From contig MGVM01000028.1 in the NCBI GenBank assembly GCA_001800495.1, positions 1 to 14,096 of the forward strand: a stretch of DNA of 14,096 nucleotides. The letters run 5' to 3'. The notes under the pieces are model-generated. The model saw only the letters and a list, made by a program, of their open reading frames with translations. It had not been told where the DNA came from and did not search any database. Of the stretch, positions 8,001-13,923 are shown piece after piece. The translations under genes and the position numbers were made by a program. Position 1 is the stretch's first letter, and the number at the start of each line of letters is the position of its first letter. This DNA is from Elusimicrobia bacterium RIFOXYB2_FULL_48_7 (GTDB taxonomy: Bacteria; Elusimicrobiota; Endomicrobiia; CG1-02-37-114; XYA2-FULL-39-19).

Positions 8001-11000
8001 ATGGATGTCAAGCTTCAAAAGTCCGGAGAAACGGACATTTCAGCTACCAACGTAGTCGTTCAGGGAAATAACCAATTACTAGCAAGATTTAACTTAGCCG
8101 GCGCCTCTACAGGCTACTGGGATTTGTACGTTGAATCTGGAACACCTTTAGGTTATCCCATGAATACACATCCAAATATGTTTTTAGTGGAATCAATTCT
8201 ATTAAGCTCAATGACGCCAAATTCAGTGAATAATATTCTGCCTTCAAGTTTCACGTTTTTCGGGCAGAATCTTGGGTTGGGTACAACAATCGCGCTGACA
8301 AAATCAGGCCAGCCGAATATCAATGGGGTGAATGTCGTTGCTTCAGATACACAGCTTGCCTGCGGTTTTGATTTGATGAATGCCGCTACAGGTTATTGGG
8401 ATGTTGTGGTTACATCAGGGTCTTCATCCAATACCTTTATTAATGGACTGCTTGTGAATACAATTATTGTGAATTCAGTGTCGCCAGTTAATGCTCTTAA
8501 CAACGGTGTTTCCTCGGCTACTGTCATGGGCACCAGCTTGGTTTACGGCTCTACTGTAACGCTTGTTAGAACCGGACAAACAAGTATTGCGGCATCAAAC
8601 ATGAATTACCTGAACCCAGCTCAGTTAGCCTGTGTTTTTGACCTTACCGGCGCGGCTACCGGTTACTGGAACATAGTTGTAACCTCCGTCACAACTGTTT
8701 ATACCCTGCCCAATGCATTGCAGGTAAACACCATGAAATTGATTTCAGTGAATCCGCCTGATGCCGGCAACAACCTGCCGGTTGTTTTGAACGTAACCGG
8801 CGAAAATCTTGTTTTCGGCATGACGCTCAAACTTGTAAAATCCGGGCAAACAGATATTAATGCGGGAAGCATAAATGTAGCCAACAGCGCCAATATGACA
8901 TGTTTGATTGACCTTACCGGTGCGGCAACAGGGTATTGGGATGTCGTGATAACCTCAGGTGTCATGACTTCCACGTCAACAAACGGATTCCAGGTCAGCA
9001 CGAACAAACTTTCAAGCATCGCGCCAACCCAGGAATGGAACAATAAAACAGTAAATGTGGTTGTTATTGGAGAAGGCTTGCTGGCAGGTACAACCCTTAA
9101 ACTGAAAAAGACAAACGAGACTGACGTGTATGCCGGGAACCTGGTTTATACCAGCACAAGCCAGATAACCGGGGTGATAGACCTGACAGGTTTAACGACT
9201 GGATATTGGGATGTAGTGGTAACCTCCGCTGGAATGAATTCGACTTTGGCCAGCGGGTTTTTAGTCAGGACGATAAAAGCCGAGTCAATAAACCCGGTAA
9301 CTGCTTTAAATAATTTGCCAACTTTTTTAACGCTTACCGGCGCTGATTTGGTTTTTGGTACGACGTTAAAACTTACAAAAACCGGCCAGGCTGAAATAAA
9401 CGCGTCAAATGTCAGCCTTGTAAGCGCTACCCAGCTGACATGCAGCGTGGATTTGTCAGGCGCAGCAACAGGGCAGTGGAATGTTGTGATTACTTCCGGG
9501 CCCGCAAGTTCAACCCTGGTGAACGCTTTTGCGATTTCAACGATGAAAGCGCTTTCCGTAACACCCACCTTAACCTTGAACAACACGACTTTAAGTATAA
9601 CCCTGACCGGACAGAACCTTCTCTCCGGCACAACAATGGCGCTTATCAAAACCGGCCAGGCGAACATCAATGCATCAGCGGTTACCGTGGTTAGCGCAAC
9701 ACAGTTAACCGGCAGTTTTGATTTAACAGGCGCGGCAACAGGTTACTGGAGCGTGGTAATCACATCAGGTGTTTTGAGCTCTTCAATTACGGACACAATC
9801 CAGGTTAAGTCAATAGGCATAGATTCAATATCTTCAAGTATTGAAATCAACAATAAAACGAAAAGCTTTGTTTTACAGGGTGACGGTATGTTTGAAGGGG
9901 CCACGGTTAAGCTTACTAAAACAGGACATGCGGAAGTAAACGCAACAAACGTAACGGCAAACGATACATCGCTTGTTTGTAACCTAAACCTTTTGGGCCT
10001 TGCAACGGGTTATTGGGACATAATGGTGACAACAGGAAGTTCCGCGGCCACAAAAGCAAACGCCCTGCTTGTGAAAACACTGATACTTGCGTCCGTGACA
10101 CCTTCCAGCGGCACAAACACCGGTTCTGTAAGCGTGACAATAACGGGTGAAAATCTGCTTTCCGGAGCAACTATCGCGCTTACGAAAACAGGACAGTCTA
10201 ATATTAACGCGACAGCCGTGGTTGTGTCAACGGATACCCAGGCCGCATGCGCTTTCGAATTGACCGGCGCGGCGACCGGTTACTGGAATGTCGTTGTTAC
10301 CACCGGACCCTTATCGAAAACATTGGCCGGCGCGTTTGAAATAAAGGGCAATGAAGGCAGCGCTGAGCAGCCAATAGACAATACAAAAGAGGAAGAAGTT
10401 AAAATAGCGCCCCCGACCGGTGAGATAAAAGTGGAAATCCCGGCAGGGACTTTTTCAGCAAATGTAACCCTGGTGATGGCAGTGCCGGCAGCAAACCTGG
10501 TTCCTGAAGTTAACCAGACAGGATTGAAAGCGTTGGATGTATTTGTAGAGATTACGGCAGAGAAGGTGTCAGATAATTCAGCCACCCAGCCGGATAAGGC
10601 GATTACGATAACAATGAATTACAGGGACAGTGATGTAACAGGTGACGAATCAAAACTTGTTATTGCGTATCATGATGGCGGAAGGTGGGTAATAATTCCT
10701 TCAGTTGCATATCCTGACTTGAACAAGATAGTAGGAACAGTAAGGCATCTCACCATGTTCCGGCTTGTGCAGCTGCAGCCAGCCGCCGACCTTAATAACG
10801 TGCTTGTTTATCCAAACCCGTATAAGGGAGTAGACAGTAATCTTGGAGAAGGGGTAGTGTTCGCGGCATTAACGTCAAATGCCCAGCTAAAAGTATTCAA
10901 TTTATCCGGGGAGTTAGTGTTTAGCGCGCTGGAAACCGGCAATGACGGCAGGTTGGTGTGGGATACAAAGAATGCTTCCGGTGGAAAGGTTGCGAGCGGG

Positions 11001-11075
11001 GTATACATATACATTATTAAGGATACAGCAGACAGCTCGCTGAAAGCCAAAGGAAAGTTCGCGATAATCAGGTAA
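5097..11075 (+). CDS. Giant secreted NHL-propeller / TIG-repeat surface protein
   Basis: 1992 residues, ATG with AAAGGAG eight bases upstream. Residues 1-21 are a signal peptide (cleavage likely NILNA|DV). Residues about 30-765 hold twelve NHL-type blades with the core pattern G-[IV]-x-[VF]-D-x-S/G-G-N-[LV]-W-V-A-D-x-x-N-[HN]-R-[VI]-[LI]-[KR]-F. Residues about 762-1750 hold eleven IPT/TIG-like beta-sandwich repeats marked by TGYW. A ZU5-like domain (about 1765-1893) is followed by a C-terminal domain (1898-1992; VYPNPYKG, LKVFNLSGELVF, GRLVWDTKNASGGKVASGVY) of the FlgD-like / type IX sorting-like kind. I read it as a cell-surface or secreted protein: propellers as binding head, TIG repeats as stalk, C-terminus as export or anchoring signal. 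The ligand is unknown and no enzyme motif was seen. Sampled G+C is near 30% in part of the propeller region and nearer 48% in later TIG repeats. It ends at a strong bidirectional terminator. Confidence 0.85.
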   Translation: MFRKLFLSGILFIGTANILNADVLSCDSEFVLGQDTYTYTGWNMTNSSGSAGPKGVCIDSANNRAFVADTNNNRILVWNDFANLTNGKGADVVIGQPDFGSTALNFGGRSDKTLYWPQGIAVDASGNLWVADTANHRVLKFNAPFSNHQSATLRLGQGDFTSGNLWGGSTIGQNNFYNPTDIVFDNNGNLLVADSYDGRILRFAQPFSNNMNADMVLGSDSFTVNISTWNKGSQNNIYQPESVAIDGSGNVWVADPSNHRVIRFDVPLSSGMNANVVIGSTGGFINYGSGVASQYRLYYPCAVAVDHSSNVWVADRVNHRVLRFSVPISSGMNADMCIGHANYTTASANDGHSYSDYYAYPEHLYSPYDVFIDSGNNLWVADLSNRRVIKFMSPSSEFNESADLVLGQASLNSNSKNGLSGRGVDYPYAVAVDTITDICAVTDTNNNRVLYWYGIQSFTNGKPADGVIGQPDFTSAAPQQNNPGRVDNGLYSPKGVAFDASGNLWVTDSGNNRILKFTRPFSASNQSASLVIGQPDMNTGTTGTTQKKLNDPRNICFDASGNLWVADASNCRAIRFNPPFATYMDASVVLGQADFTINAYSGGTQNGLSYPYGVFAEPNGNIWVADTGVHRTLRYDAPISSGMNANLVLGQSNFTGVGTGLNASGTSNPRSVCVDGFGNAWVVDGFSRALRYTAPLSSGMASTKVLGQADFGTSAANRNGTPGRNTLYTPYGMTIDQDDSLWIADTANNRIMKYNKHDFNLVVTSATPNSIYSNSIKNIHITGNDFVQGMVITLKKSGSSNVVATNVVVSTSSQLDCSVYLVGYATGYWDIEATYGGFIDTLSSGLFVDSVRLYSVEPSSGLKYIPVNLTLTGANFLAGTSVYMQRGGMQIPATSIVIDSPTQISCSFTLFPSVTGYWIVYISTGNASSYINNGFFISDIQTTAINPANGINNRNVDCVVNGESFLTGMDVKLQKSGETDISATNVVVQGNNQLLARFNLAGASTGYWDLYVESGTPLGYPMNTHPNMFLVESILLSSMTPNSVNNILPSSFTFFGQNLGLGTTIALTKSGQPNINGVNVVASDTQLACGFDLMNAATGYWDVVVTSGSSSNTFINGLLVNTIIVNSVSPVNALNNGVSSATVMGTSLVYGSTVTLVRTGQTSIAASNMNYLNPAQLACVFDLTGAATGYWNIVVTSVTTVYTLPNALQVNTMKLISVNPPDAGNNLPVVLNVTGENLVFGMTLKLVKSGQTDINAGSINVANSANMTCLIDLTGAATGYWDVVITSGVMTSTSTNGFQVSTNKLSSIAPTQEWNNKTVNVVVIGEGLLAGTTLKLKKTNETDVYAGNLVYTSTSQITGVIDLTGLTTGYWDVVVTSAGMNSTLASGFLVRTIKAESINPVTALNNLPTFLTLTGADLVFGTTLKLTKTGQAEINASNVSLVSATQLTCSVDLSGAATGQWNVVITSGPASSTLVNAFAISTMKALSVTPTLTLNNTTLSITLTGQNLLSGTTMALIKTGQANINASAVTVVSATQLTGSFDLTGAATGYWSVVITSGVLSSSITDTIQVKSIGIDSISSSIEINNKTKSFVLQGDGMFEGATVKLTKTGHAEVNATNVTANDTSLVCNLNLLGLATGYWDIMVTTGSSAATKANALLVKTLILASVTPSSGTNTGSVSVTITGENLLSGATIALTKTGQSNINATAVVVSTDTQAACAFELTGAATGYWNVVVTTGPLSKTLAGAFEIKGNEGSAEQPIDNTKEEEVKIAPPTGEIKVEIPAGTFSANVTLVMAVPAANLVPEVNQTGLKALDVFVEITAEKVSDNSATQPDKAITITMNYRDSDVTGDESKLVIAYHDGGRWVIIPSVAYPDLNKIVGTVRHLTMFRLVQLQPAADLNNVLVYPNPYKGVDSNLGEGVVFAALTSNAQLKVFNLSGELVFSALETGNDGRLVWDTKNASGGKVASGVYIYIIKDTADSSLKAKGKFAIIR
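5184..7391 (+). repeat. Twelve NHL-type blades arranged as two sets of six
   Basis: Blade cores start at residues 54, 119, 181, 242, 302, 369, then 429, 495, 554, 613, 671 and 732 of the giant protein. Blade n and blade n+6 lie 363-376 residues apart. Blades 1 and 7 alone share NNNR-[IV]-L-x-W and, just after, TNGK-x-AD-x-VIGQPDF; blades 2 and 8 share PFS, a QSA core and a following GQ. This points to duplication of a six-blade unit, about bases 5184-6308 and 6309-7391, and so to two six-bladed propellers. The copies have diverged at DNA level and are not an exact repeat. Confidence 0.7.
7380..10346 (+). repeat. Eleven tandem IPT/TIG-like repeats, 270-base period
   Basis: The marker TGYW (TGQW once) falls at residues 826, 915, 1005, 1098, 1188, 1278, 1368, 1458, 1548, 1637 and 1727. 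Spacings are 89, 90, 93, 90, 90, 90, 90, 90, 89 and 90 residues. A typical unit reads S-V-x-P near its start, then TLTGENLLSGTTLKLTKTGQ, INA, a TQL stretch, DLTGAATGYWDVVVTSG and a link to the next. The third interval is longest because of an insertion around GYPMNTHPN (1019-1027). Later units are more alike than the first three, suggesting recent amplification toward the C-terminal side. Confidence 0.8.
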
Positions 11076-11106
11076 AATCCTGGAAAGTCTTTAAAAGAAG
11101 ATAACT

Positions 11107-11136
11107 AAAAAACCCGCGTAAAGCGCGGGTTTTTTT
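11107..11136. terminator. Bidirectional intrinsic terminator between convergent genes
   Basis: CCCGCG (11113-11118) pairs with CGCGGG (11124-11129) around the loop TAAAG. The stem is extended by six A's on the left (11107-11112) and seven T's on the right (11130-11136), so each strand shows a GC stem followed by a T-tract. It terminates both the giant protein gene (+) and the phosphoglycerol transferase gene (-), and it overlaps the TAA stop of the latter at 11135-11137. Confidence 0.9.
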
Positions 11137-12925
11137 ATTGAACAGCAAAATAATTGCCTTTAATAATAAGCTCTGACGCGTTCAGGGCTTTTATTATTTC
11201 AGGCCGCGAATCCCTGTATTGCTGATTTTCTGTCATAACAGCCCCGCCGCCGGCCGGCAGCAAAGTAAAATTCCTGTCAGATGTAAACACGTTTTTCCCG
11301 AATGAAGAACCCGCGTATTCTTCCCTGTCAATGCCCATTATGTAAGAAACTGTCGGAAGTATGTCCACTTGGCCGGAGTATATCTCATTTATCCCCGCGG
11401 GCCTGCCGGGCACGCGGATTACCATGGCGGCATTCCTATACCTGTTGACCTGCCAGAGCGGATGTTTCTTTTGGATCTCCACTACGTACTCCCCGTTTGA
11501 AAGAGCGTCGTGATCGCCGACAATAACAACTACAGTTTTATTGAGCAGTCCGCCGCTTTTAAGAGCCGATAGGAATCTGCCCAGGCATTTATCCGTGTAG
11601 TGTATGCAGTTCAGGTAATCGGTGAATATCGACGTGCCTAAAGTCGCGCCTTCCTTCCGGGTCTGGATTTTCTTGTATTTGTCCGGCAGGATATCATAAG
11701 GGAAGTGCGAGGAAAGAGTGATAATATGCGCGTAAAACGGTTTGCCGGAATCCTTCAGAAATTCAAGTGACTGGCCCAGGAAATCGTTGTCGTTAAGCCC
11801 CATGCCGATCATTTCTCCCGGGGTGTATTCCTTGTTGGTGTAGAACTTTTCAAAGCCTAGGGCGGGTAAGAACAGGTGCCTGTTCCAGTAACTGCCCCTG
11901 TTTGCGTGCATGACCATGGTTTTATAGCCGTGCTTTTTCAACAGGAACGGCAGAGAGATATATTTGTTCAGCGGGTACCTGTAGGTTACCGAGCCCTTCG
12001 GCAGGGGATACATGGACGTGTTTATAACGAATTCCGCGTCTGAAGTGCCTATTGCTATTTGCGAGTAAAAATTCGGGAAATACATGCTCTCTTTTACGAA
12101 TTTATTCAGACAGGGAGTGATTTCAAGGCCGTTGAATGTTCTGTTAATGACCGCGGCATCAAGCGACTCAACCTGGATAATCAGTAGGTTCATGCCTTTA
12201 CCGGAGCCTTTAAACGCGGAAGCTGGCTCCGGCGTGCCATTTGAAAGCCTTTGCGCATTCTTTTTAAATTCGTCTTTTATGAATTCCACCTGTCCTTCAT
12301 TAAGGGTTATCTTTTTGTTATGAAGGAAGTATTCGAAAAAATCAAAAACCTGGTAACCAACGGGTGTGAGCGCTACAATATTGTTGATTGGGTCAAAAAA
12401 TTCAACAAAGGTCTCGCGGAAAACAGCCCTTTTTATCGCTTTCACGGAAAATAACAGCATGCCGGCGATGAAAAACACGGCAAACAACCGGAGGTTTCTT
12501 CCGGCATCAACCGTTTTTTTGCGCAATAGAAATGGGAATATCAGGAAATCAATGATAAAATAGAAAAAGTCTGTAACTCTCAGGGACCTGTAAAAGCCGT
12601 CCAGTACATCCAGGAAATCCTTGAACTGGGACGATGAAAAAAACGAGATTGGCGCGGAAAAGTACCTGTAATACCATAAATTGCAAAGCATAATGGCTGT
12701 AATGAATATATCTGCGGCCAAAATATAGAGTATCCGCGATTTTCTTTGATTGAAAAGGAATGAAAACGATAGTATCAGTATCGTAATTCCAGGGATGGTA
12801 AGCAGGTGGGTTTTCGGGGGGATAGTCAGCGGTGAATTGCCGAACAAATGATAAAAAATATATTGCTTTACCGTTATGATAAGGCAAAAAAGAATGAATT
12901 CCCGGCTAGCAAGTATTTTTTTCAT
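11135..12925 (-). CDS. LTA-synthase-type phosphoglycerol transferase (sulfatase fold)
   Basis: 596 residues from the ATG at 12925; a TTG six bases upstream (12931) is in frame but weaker. The N-terminal 165 residues contain about five membrane segments. The outer domain carries the LtaS catalytic set at nearly the spacing of S. aureus LtaS: Glu253 in QVESLD, nucleophile Thr294 in IGTSDAE, His340-Trp347-Arg349 in MHANRGSYWNR (H347, W354, R356 in LtaS), His407 in SSHFPY, and Asp471-His472 in VGDHDA (D475, H476). Such enzymes move phosphoglycerol from phosphatidylglycerol onto lipoteichoic acid in Gram-positives or onto periplasmic glucans (OpgB/MdoB) in Gram-negatives. The acceptor is unknown here; if the cell is a diderm, a periplasmic glycan or surface polysaccharide is likelier than LTA. 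No clear ribosome site precedes it. It converges with the giant protein gene, sharing the terminator. No strong promoter was found in the 58 bases upstream, so it may be read from the preceding gene. Confidence 0.85.
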   Translation of the reverse strand: MKKILASREFILFCLIITVKQYIFYHLFGNSPLTIPPKTHLLTIPGITILILSFSFLFNQRKSRILYILAADIFITAIMLCNLWYYRYFSAPISFFSSSQFKDFLDVLDGFYRSLRVTDFFYFIIDFLIFPFLLRKKTVDAGRNLRLFAVFFIAGMLLFSVKAIKRAVFRETFVEFFDPINNIVALTPVGYQVFDFFEYFLHNKKITLNEGQVEFIKDEFKKNAQRLSNGTPEPASAFKGSGKGMNLLIIQVESLDAAVINRTFNGLEITPCLNKFVKESMYFPNFYSQIAIGTSDAEFVINTSMYPLPKGSVTYRYPLNKYISLPFLLKKHGYKTMVMHANRGSYWNRHLFLPALGFEKFYTNKEYTPGEMIGMGLNDNDFLGQSLEFLKDSGKPFYAHIITLSSHFPYDILPDKYKKIQTRKEGATLGTSIFTDYLNCIHYTDKCLGRFLSALKSGGLLNKTVVVIVGDHDALSNGEYVVEIQKKHPLWQVNRYRNAAMVIRVPGRPAGINEIYSGQVDILPTVSYIMGIDREEYAGSSFGKNVFTSDRNFTLLPAGGGAVMTENQQYRDSRPEIIKALNASELIIKGNYFAVQ

Positions 12926-12983
12926 ACACAAAATACGCTGGGGTTAAAACTGCAGTCAGTGAAATAGGAACTATTAAACGGGC

Positions 12984-13547
12984 TTATTTCCCGAAATAGT
13001 AATGGAAAGTGACACCGGCTAAAGTTGCGCCTGAGCCGAAAGTCCTGATTTGAGTGCGGGAGTCGCCAGCATTTGAAAATGACTCGCCGTACATGGTCAG
13101 GGATGCCCCCAGCGGAACTTCCACGGAAAGGCTGTCAGTGATGAATAATTCAGGTATGGCGCCAAACTCAAGTTTAATATCCATGCTATTTGCATTAATG
13201 TTGAAATGGGTATCGTTCTTAACTATCACAAGACCCATCATCTTCTCTAGTCTGAAACTATTTTTTGAGAACACTTTCGTTCTTGACCTGATTCCGAGTA
13301 CATAAGACATTAAAGCTTTGTCAGTGCCCTTGGGCGCTGTTTCGTAATTTAAGCAGAAAAGGTACTGGATGGCTTTAGTGTCGTTTTTAATGCTTTTAAA
13401 TGAAAGTGCATTATAAGTTACATCGTAACCTGTAGCCTTCATCGAGCTCTCTTTTGAAGATTCATCATTTCTTGCCTTCGGTGCTGCACCCGCAATACTG
13501 ACAACAAACAACAAAGCTGCAGCCTGTAAAACGATTTTCTTGAACAT
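12984..13547 (-). CDS. Exported small beta-barrel-like protein, uncharacterised
   Basis: 187 residues. The ATG at 13547 is fixed by AAGGAGG at 13554-13560; the longer open frame back to 13658 runs through a tRNA gene and is not used. Residues 1-21 are a signal peptide (VVSIAGA|APKAR). After a short charged linker, the rest alternates polar and hydrophobic residues as in amphipathic beta-strands, for example VTYNALSF, SMDIKLEFGAIPELFITD and LSVEVPLGASLTMYG. It closes with TLAGVTFHYYFGK, an aromatic-rich final strand like those of outer-membrane barrels, although the last residue is Lys and not Phe. I infer an outer-membrane barrel of about eight strands or a periplasmic beta protein, and do not recognise a named family. 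It starts 34 bases after the tRNA-His gene with no promoter in between. The LTA-synthase-type gene follows 58 bases downstream without an obvious terminator. Confidence 0.65.
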   Translation of the reverse strand: MFKKIVLQAAALLFVVSIAGAAPKARNDESSKESSMKATGYDVTYNALSFKSIKNDTKAIQYLFCLNYETAPKGTDKALMSYVLGIRSRTKVFSKNSFRLEKMMGLVIVKNDTHFNINANSMDIKLEFGAIPELFITDSLSVEVPLGASLTMYGESFSNAGDSRTQIRTFGSGATLAGVTFHYYFGK

Positions 13548-13553
13548 TTTCTT

Positions 13554-13560
13554 CCTCCTT
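13554..13560 (-). promoter_or_regulatory. Ribosome binding site fixing the start of the beta-barrel-like gene
   Basis: AAGGAGG on the minus strand, six bases before the ATG at 13547. It rules out the longer frame that begins inside the tRNA-His gene. Confidence 0.8.
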
Positions 13561-13581
13561 GTGGTTTTTGTTGCAAAAATG

Positions 13582-13656
13582 GGTAGGTAACCGGATTTGA
13601 ACCGGCAGCCTCCTGGGCCACAGCCAAGCGCTCTAACCAATTGAGCTATACCTACC
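13582..13656 (-). tRNA. tRNA-His (GTG)
   Basis: The minus-strand sequence folds as a cloverleaf. The acceptor is GTAGGTA with TACCTAC, the D arm has TAGCTCAATTGGTTAGAGC, the anticodon stem is CTTGG/CCAGG around the loop CTGTGGC (anticodon GTG), and the T arm contains GGTTCAAATCC. An extra G at the 5' end (13656) opposite C73 (13582) is the identity feature of tRNA-His. The bases after C73 are C-A-T, so the CCA end is not encoded. It lies 13 bases downstream of tRNA-Arg on the same strand. Confidence 0.95.
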
Positions 13657-13669
13657 ATTATGTTTTAAA

Positions 13670-13743
13670 TGGGCCCGGTGAGATTCGAACTCACGACCAC
13701 CTGCTTAGAAGGCAGATGCTCTATCCAACTGAGCTACGGGCCC
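13670..13743 (-). tRNA. tRNA-Arg (TCT)
   Basis: Cloverleaf on the minus strand: acceptor GGGCCCG with CGGGCCC, D arm GCTCAGTTGGATAGAGC, anticodon stem TCTGC/GCAGG around the loop CTTCTAA (anticodon TCT, reading AGA and AGG), variable loop TGGTC, and T arm GTGAG-TTCGAAT-CTCAC. The discriminator is A at 13670. CCA is not encoded. A strong promoter lies 30-60 bases upstream. Confidence 0.95.
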
Positions 13744-13773
13744 GAATTTTCACCTCAAAGGCCACCAAAGAAA

Positions 13774-13802
13774 ATTATATAAACTAATACCCCTAAAATC
13801 AA
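13774..13802 (-). promoter_or_regulatory. Promoter for the tRNA-Arg / tRNA-His transcript
   Basis: On the minus strand TTGATT (13797-13802) is followed by a 17-base spacer and a perfect TATAAT (13774-13779). The start point near 13767 leaves a 5' leader of about 24 bases to be trimmed by RNase P. It is the only good minus-strand promoter seen before the downstream beta-barrel-like gene, so that gene is probably transcribed from it too. Confidence 0.7.
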
Positions 13803-13860
13803 GTTGAGCACGGTGCGAAATCCAAAAATTATTACCTTATTAATTTGGGGATATTCCCTC

Positions 13861-13889
13861 TTGACAAAGCTATTGAAACCTGCTAATAT
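13861..13889 (+). promoter_or_regulatory. Promoter for the TetR-family regulator gene
   Basis: A consensus TTGACA (13861-13866), a 17-base spacer and TAATAT (13884-13889) with an extended -10 TG at 13881-13882. The start point is near 13896, inside the first operator. A promoter this close to consensus suits a gene kept down by its own repressor. Confidence 0.75.
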
Positions 13890-13918
13890 TTAACCATCTG
13901 GTTAAACCATACGGTTAA
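13890..13918 (+). promoter_or_regulatory. Two overlapping palindromic operators, probably TetR autoregulation
   Basis: The first site (13890-13905) is TTAACCA-TC-TGGTTAA, a palindrome with perfect 7-base arms. A second copy (13903-13918) keeps AACCAT, GGTTAA and the same layout, matching the first at 13 of 16 positions, with centres 13 bases apart. Both lie between the -10 box and the ATG at 13924 and cover the predicted start point, so binding would block transcription. The natural candidate is the TetR-family protein encoded directly downstream. Confidence 0.7.
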
Positions 13919-13923
13919 TCATT

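Noticed and set aside
9146..9670. 174-residue open frame on the minus strand, and similar ones at 8699-9043 and 10280-10585
   Set aside because: They are antisense to the TIG repeats. Biased codons repeated every 270 bases keep the opposite frame open. They have no ribosome sites and no family resemblance.
7380..10346. Tandem repeat as a CRISPR-like or non-coding array
   Set aside because: The 270-base units are in frame, diverged at third positions and clearly encode beta-sandwich domains. There are no short identical repeats with unique spacers.
12926..12983. Possible promoter or terminator between the beta-barrel-like gene and the phosphoglycerol transferase gene
   Set aside because: Only a weak TATTTT and a poor -35 match were found, too close to the ATG. 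The ACTGCAGT palindrome has no convincing stem with a T-tract.
13579..13582. Encoded CCA end on tRNA-His
   Set aside because: The sequence after the acceptor stem is C-C-A-T, but the first C is the discriminator C73 opposite G-1, so CCA is not complete.
13548..13658. N-terminal extension of the beta-barrel-like protein starting at 13658
   Set aside because: It would translate the tRNA-His gene. The strong AAGGAGG site and signal peptide place the start at 13547.
13582..13743. tRNA genes as an integration (att) site for a mobile element
   Set aside because: No integrase gene and no second copy of a tRNA 3' end was seen in the window; both tRNAs look like ordinary intact genes.
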